Source of the DNA: Convivina intestini
GTDB lineage: Bacteria > Bacillota > Bacilli > Lactobacillales > Lactobacillaceae
Direction: 5' to 3'
DNA length: 64,000 nucleotides
Assembly: GCF_003096575.1 (NCBI RefSeq)
Contig: NZ_QEKT01000004.1
Coordinates: 19,724 to 83,723 of the forward strand
A program made the position numbers and the translations under genes. The first letter of the stretch is position 1. Each line of letters opens with the position of its first letter. Positions 62,301 through 64,000 of this stretch are shown here, in pieces. The notes under the pieces were generated by a model that ran no database searches, was not told the DNA's origin, and worked only from the letters and a program-made list of their open reading frames with translations.

Positions 62301-64000
62301 GCGCGTCAATGGCTTCAATACCGGCCTTGGTGGCATCATCGACAGCTTGCTTGTCAGTAGCTGCCTTGATGTTTTCGGTCACCTTAACAGCTTCCTTGGC
62401 AACGTTGTCTTTCTGTGTTGCCTTCGTAGCATTGTCCAAAGTTACATCGGCATCAATAGCTTTGCCTACCTTAGCAGCTTCGTCAGCGATGGCTTTCAAA
62501 GCATCATCTTTCAAAACATCAACAGTTTTAGAACCAGAGATATGTTGGGCATCGATGGCCTTGATACCAGCAGCTGTCGCATCGTCAACTGCCTGCTTAT
62601 CACTGGCAGCCTTGATGTTTTCAGTTGCTTGCTTAGCTTCCTTAGCAACGTTGTCCTTTTGGATAGTCTTAGTGGCATTATCCAAAGTTGTGTCAGCGTC
62701 AATATCCTTCGACACCTTGGCAGCTTCATCAGCGATGGCCTTTAAGGCGTCGTCCTTCAAGACATCCACGGTCTTTGAACCAGCAACGTGTTGCGCATCA
62801 ATGGCTTCAATACCGGCCTTGGTGGCATCGTCCACGCCTTGCTTATCAGTTGCAGCCTTGATGTTTTCGGTTGCCTTAGTGGCTTCCTTGGTAACGCTGT
62901 TCTTTTGAATTGCCTTGGTAGTGTTGTCTAAAGTAGCATCGTTGTCAATTGCCTTCGATACCTTGGCCGCTTCGTCGGCGATAGCCTTTAGGGCTTCATC
63001 CTTCAAAACATCCACCGTCTTTGAACCAGAAACGTGTTGGGCGTCGATAGCCTGGATGCCCGCCTTCGTCGCGTCATCGACTGCTTGCTTATCAGTCGCA
63101 GCCTTGATGCTTTCGGTCGCCTTAGCAGCTTCCTTAATCACGTTGTCCTTTTGAATTGCCTTAGTGGCATTATCCAAAGTAGCATCAACATCGATATCTT
63201 TGCTTATCTTGGCGGCTTCGTCAGCGATCGCCTTAAGAGCGTCATCCTTCAAAACCGGAACAGCCTTGGAACCAGAAACATGTTGCGCATCAATGGCTTC
63301 AACACCGGCCTTGGTGGCGTCATTCACGCCTTGCTTATCAGTCGCAGAATTAATCTGTTCCTTGGCCTTAGTGGCTTCTTTGGCAACGTTGTCCTTCTGA
63401 ACAGTCTTAGTGGCGTTGTCCAAGGTAGCGTCAGCATCGATGTCCTTAGACACCTTAGCAGCTTCGTCGGCGATAGCCTTTAGGGCTTCATCCTTCAAAA
63501 CATCCACTGTCTTTGAACCAGCAATGTGTTGCGCATCGATAGCTTCAATACCGGCCTTAGTGGCATCATCGACTGCTTGCTTGTCAGTTGCTGCCTTGAT
63601 GTTTTCGGTTGCCTTTGTGGCTTCCTTGATAACGTTGTCCTTTTGAACGGCCTTAGTGGCGTTATCCAAAGTAGCATCGTTATCAATTGACTTCGATACC
63701 TTATCGGCCTCGTCGGCGATGGCTTTCAGAGCATCGTCTTTCAGAACGTCCACTGTCTTTGAGCCAGCAATATGTTGCGCATCGATAGCTTCAATACCGG
63801 CCGTTGTGGCATCGTCCACGCCTTGCTTATCAGTTGCTGCCTTGATGTTTTCGGTTGCCTTTGTGGCTTCCTTGATAACGTTGTCCTTTTGAACGGCCTT
63901 AGTGGCGTTGTCCAAGGTAGCGTCAGCATCGATGTCCTTAGACACCTTAGCAGCTTCGTCGGCGATAGCCTTTAGGGCTTCATCCTTCAAAACATCCACC
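59395..64000 (-). CDS. Giant DUF1542-repeat cell-wall surface protein, C-terminal part
   Basis: The frame is open from the window edge, so the N-terminus (signal peptide and any binding domain) is missing; about 1535 residues are present. They form 18 repeats of about 82 residues, each a helical DUF1542-type unit such as DDALKAIADEAAKVSKDIDA ending AIDAQHISGSKTV. The first 11 are nearly identical, the last 7 more diverged. The C-terminus is a sorting signal: LPQTA, a hydrophobic stretch (AAVLASVLMTAGLFLGA) and KPKKREDEE. LPQTA instead of LPQTG is atypical. Such repeats act as stalks for adhesins of the Ebh type. Confidence 0.88.
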   Translation of the reverse strand, partial: VDVLKDEALKAIADEAAKVSKDIDADATLDNATKAVQKDNVIKEATKATENIKAATDKQGVDDATTAGIEAIDAQHIAGSKTVDVLKDDALKAIADEADKVSKSIDNDATLDNATKAVQKDNVIKEATKATENIKAATDKQAVDDATKAGIEAIDAQHIAGSKTVDVLKDEALKAIADEAAKVSKDIDADATLDNATKTVQKDNVAKEATKAKEQINSATDKQGVNDATKAGVEAIDAQHVSGSKAVPVLKDDALKAIADEAAKISKDIDVDATLDNATKAIQKDNVIKEAAKATESIKAATDKQAVDDATKAGIQAIDAQHVSGSKTVDVLKDEALKAIADEAAKVSKAIDNDATLDNTTKAIQKNSVTKEATKATENIKAATDKQGVDDATKAGIEAIDAQHVAGSKTVDVLKDDALKAIADEAAKVSKDIDADTTLDNATKTIQKDNVAKEAKQATENIKAASDKQAVDDATAAGIKAIDAQHISGSKTVDVLKDDALKAIADEAAKVGKAIDADVTLDNATKATQKDNVAKEAVKVTENIKAATDKQAVDDATKAGIEAIDAQHISGSKTVDVLKDDALKAIADEAAKVSKDIDADTTLDNATKATQKDNVAKEATKATENIKAATDKQAVDDATKAGIEAIDAQHVASSKTVDVLKDDALKAIADEAAKVSKDIDADATLDNATKAVQKDNVAKEVTKATESIKAATDKQAVDDATKAGITAIDAQHVSGAKTVPVLKDDALQAIADEAAKVSEAIDADVTLDNATKATQKNNVAKEATKATDNIKAATDKQAVDDATKAGVEAIDAQHISGSKTVDVLKDDALKAIADEAAKVSKAIDADATLDNATKAVQKDNVAKAAAQATENVKSATDKQTVADMTAAGIQAIDAQHVPGTKTIAVLKDEALQAIADEAAAVKATIDQDVTLDNVAKATQKHNVDVEAQQAVTAIKAANDAQGIQDATAAGIKAIDAQYVPGQPLQKQQDQAKTAIDQEAQLVKDLIAKDPTLTDGQKADQTKAIDEVVINAKKLVDQATNAQGVKDATDQAKKDIHNQYQPGGSLVEQQNIAKSVIDQEAQKVKNQIAKDPTLTDSQKADQTKAVDDATLHAKQTIDSASNAQDVKNATTQGIAAIDSQYQPGTALSAQQTSALHAIEREAAKIKGQIDADVTLDDAAKNLQKANVDKEVKQAADAINSATDAQTIVNATSAGIKAIDAQYVPGTTALVDQQKAALQRIEDEAAAIKAVISQDKTLDNAAKEIQRANVDREAKKAHDSIKAATNAQGVKVATEAGIKAIDAQYVPGTTTLADQQKAAVQLIANEGARVKGEIDRDPTLDDAEKAVQKANVDREVQQATANINTTTDAQGVKNATADGVKAINAQHVSGTKSVDNLKHDANTAIDNEAAKVKQEIANDSTLDDATKQIQTNNVDQEAVKAKSAINAAIDKQGVANAQVAGIQAIDAQHVPGKPSAKVPEPVTPVIKPTSTKPAALPQTAKLTSDNTGKEAAVLASVLMTAGLFLGAKPKKREDEE
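59571..64000 (-). repeat. Tandem array with 246-bp period
   Basis: Eighteen in-frame units of about 246 bp, visible from the regularly spaced IDAQH/IDAQY and DATLDNATKA segments. Nucleotide identity is high among the N-terminal units, which predicts recombination and length variation. Long open frames on the plus strand in this region come from the repeat composition and are not genes. Confidence 0.9.

Noticed and set aside
61448..62908. Long Ala/Ser-rich open frames on the plus strand opposite the surface protein (up to 324 codons)
   Set aside because: They repeat with the 246-bp period of the minus-strand gene, have no ribosome sites and arise from its codon composition.

Overview
The window looks like a chromosomal segment of an obligately heterofermentative lactic acid bacterium of the Leuconostoc group. 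The evidence is a phosphoketolase (xfp), a glucose-6-phosphate dehydrogenase and a sucrose phosphorylase that both read very like the Leuconostoc mesenteroides enzymes, the start of adhE, Firmicutes-type housekeeping clusters (rpsF-ssb-rpsR, gdpP-rplI-dnaB, walR-walK-htrA-rlmH) and short AT-rich promoters with GGAGG ribosome sites. Genus is inferred from protein recall, not from a search.

Layout. 1-0.5 kb: 5' part of adhE. 0.8-3 kb: a YczE/YitT-like membrane protein, then a folate-type ECF transporter gene and a ThiD/PdxK-family kinase under a tetrahydrofolate riboswitch. 3.1-4.6 kb: prfC. 4.7-10.3 kb: oppABCDF peptide importer. 10.4-13.4 kb: a polar amino acid ABC importer. 13.6-20.7 kb: an ABC-F protein, a VOC protein, tRNA-Lys, an XRE regulator, rbsK/rpiA (divergent), a DUF805 protein, a small membrane ORF and a multicopper oxidase. 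20.8-29.6 kb: a type I restriction-modification island with one complete hsdS, two silent half-hsdS cassettes (one in inverted orientation), hsdM, hsdR and a tyrosine recombinase, ending near tRNA-Ser. 30-33.6 kb: nnrE and proCBA. 33.6-35.1 kb: sucrose phosphorylase. 35.2-39.3 kb: rlmH, a DnaA-box cluster, htrA, walK, walR. 39.4-43.7 kb: prs, an ABC exporter, two nearly identical 40-residue peptide genes each with its own promoter and terminator, and a HAD phosphatase. 43.8-47.7 kb: xfp, a GntR regulator and a divergent YbaK-type deacylase. 47.7-53 kb: dnaB, rplI, gdpP, rpsR, ssb, rpsF. 53.1-64 kb: an MFS transporter, zwf, small conserved genes, two tandem type I signal peptidases and the 3' part of a giant DUF1542-repeat surface protein.

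How parts fit. zwf, xfp, rpiA/rbsK, prs, adhE and sucrose phosphorylase cover much of the phosphoketolase pathway, its pentose feeds, its ethanol branch and sucrose entry. Opp, the amino acid importer and proCBA serve nitrogen nutrition. WalRK, htrA, signal peptidases, GdpP and the surface protein concern the cell envelope.

Most unusual points: the twin 40-residue peptide genes beside an ABC exporter; the hsd locus in which hsdM itself lies between inverted recombination repeats; a DnaA-box cluster without dnaA in view; a tetrahydrofolate riboswitch whose expression platform can be drawn; and paired leaderless promoters around a palindromic operator for the GntR/YbaK pair.
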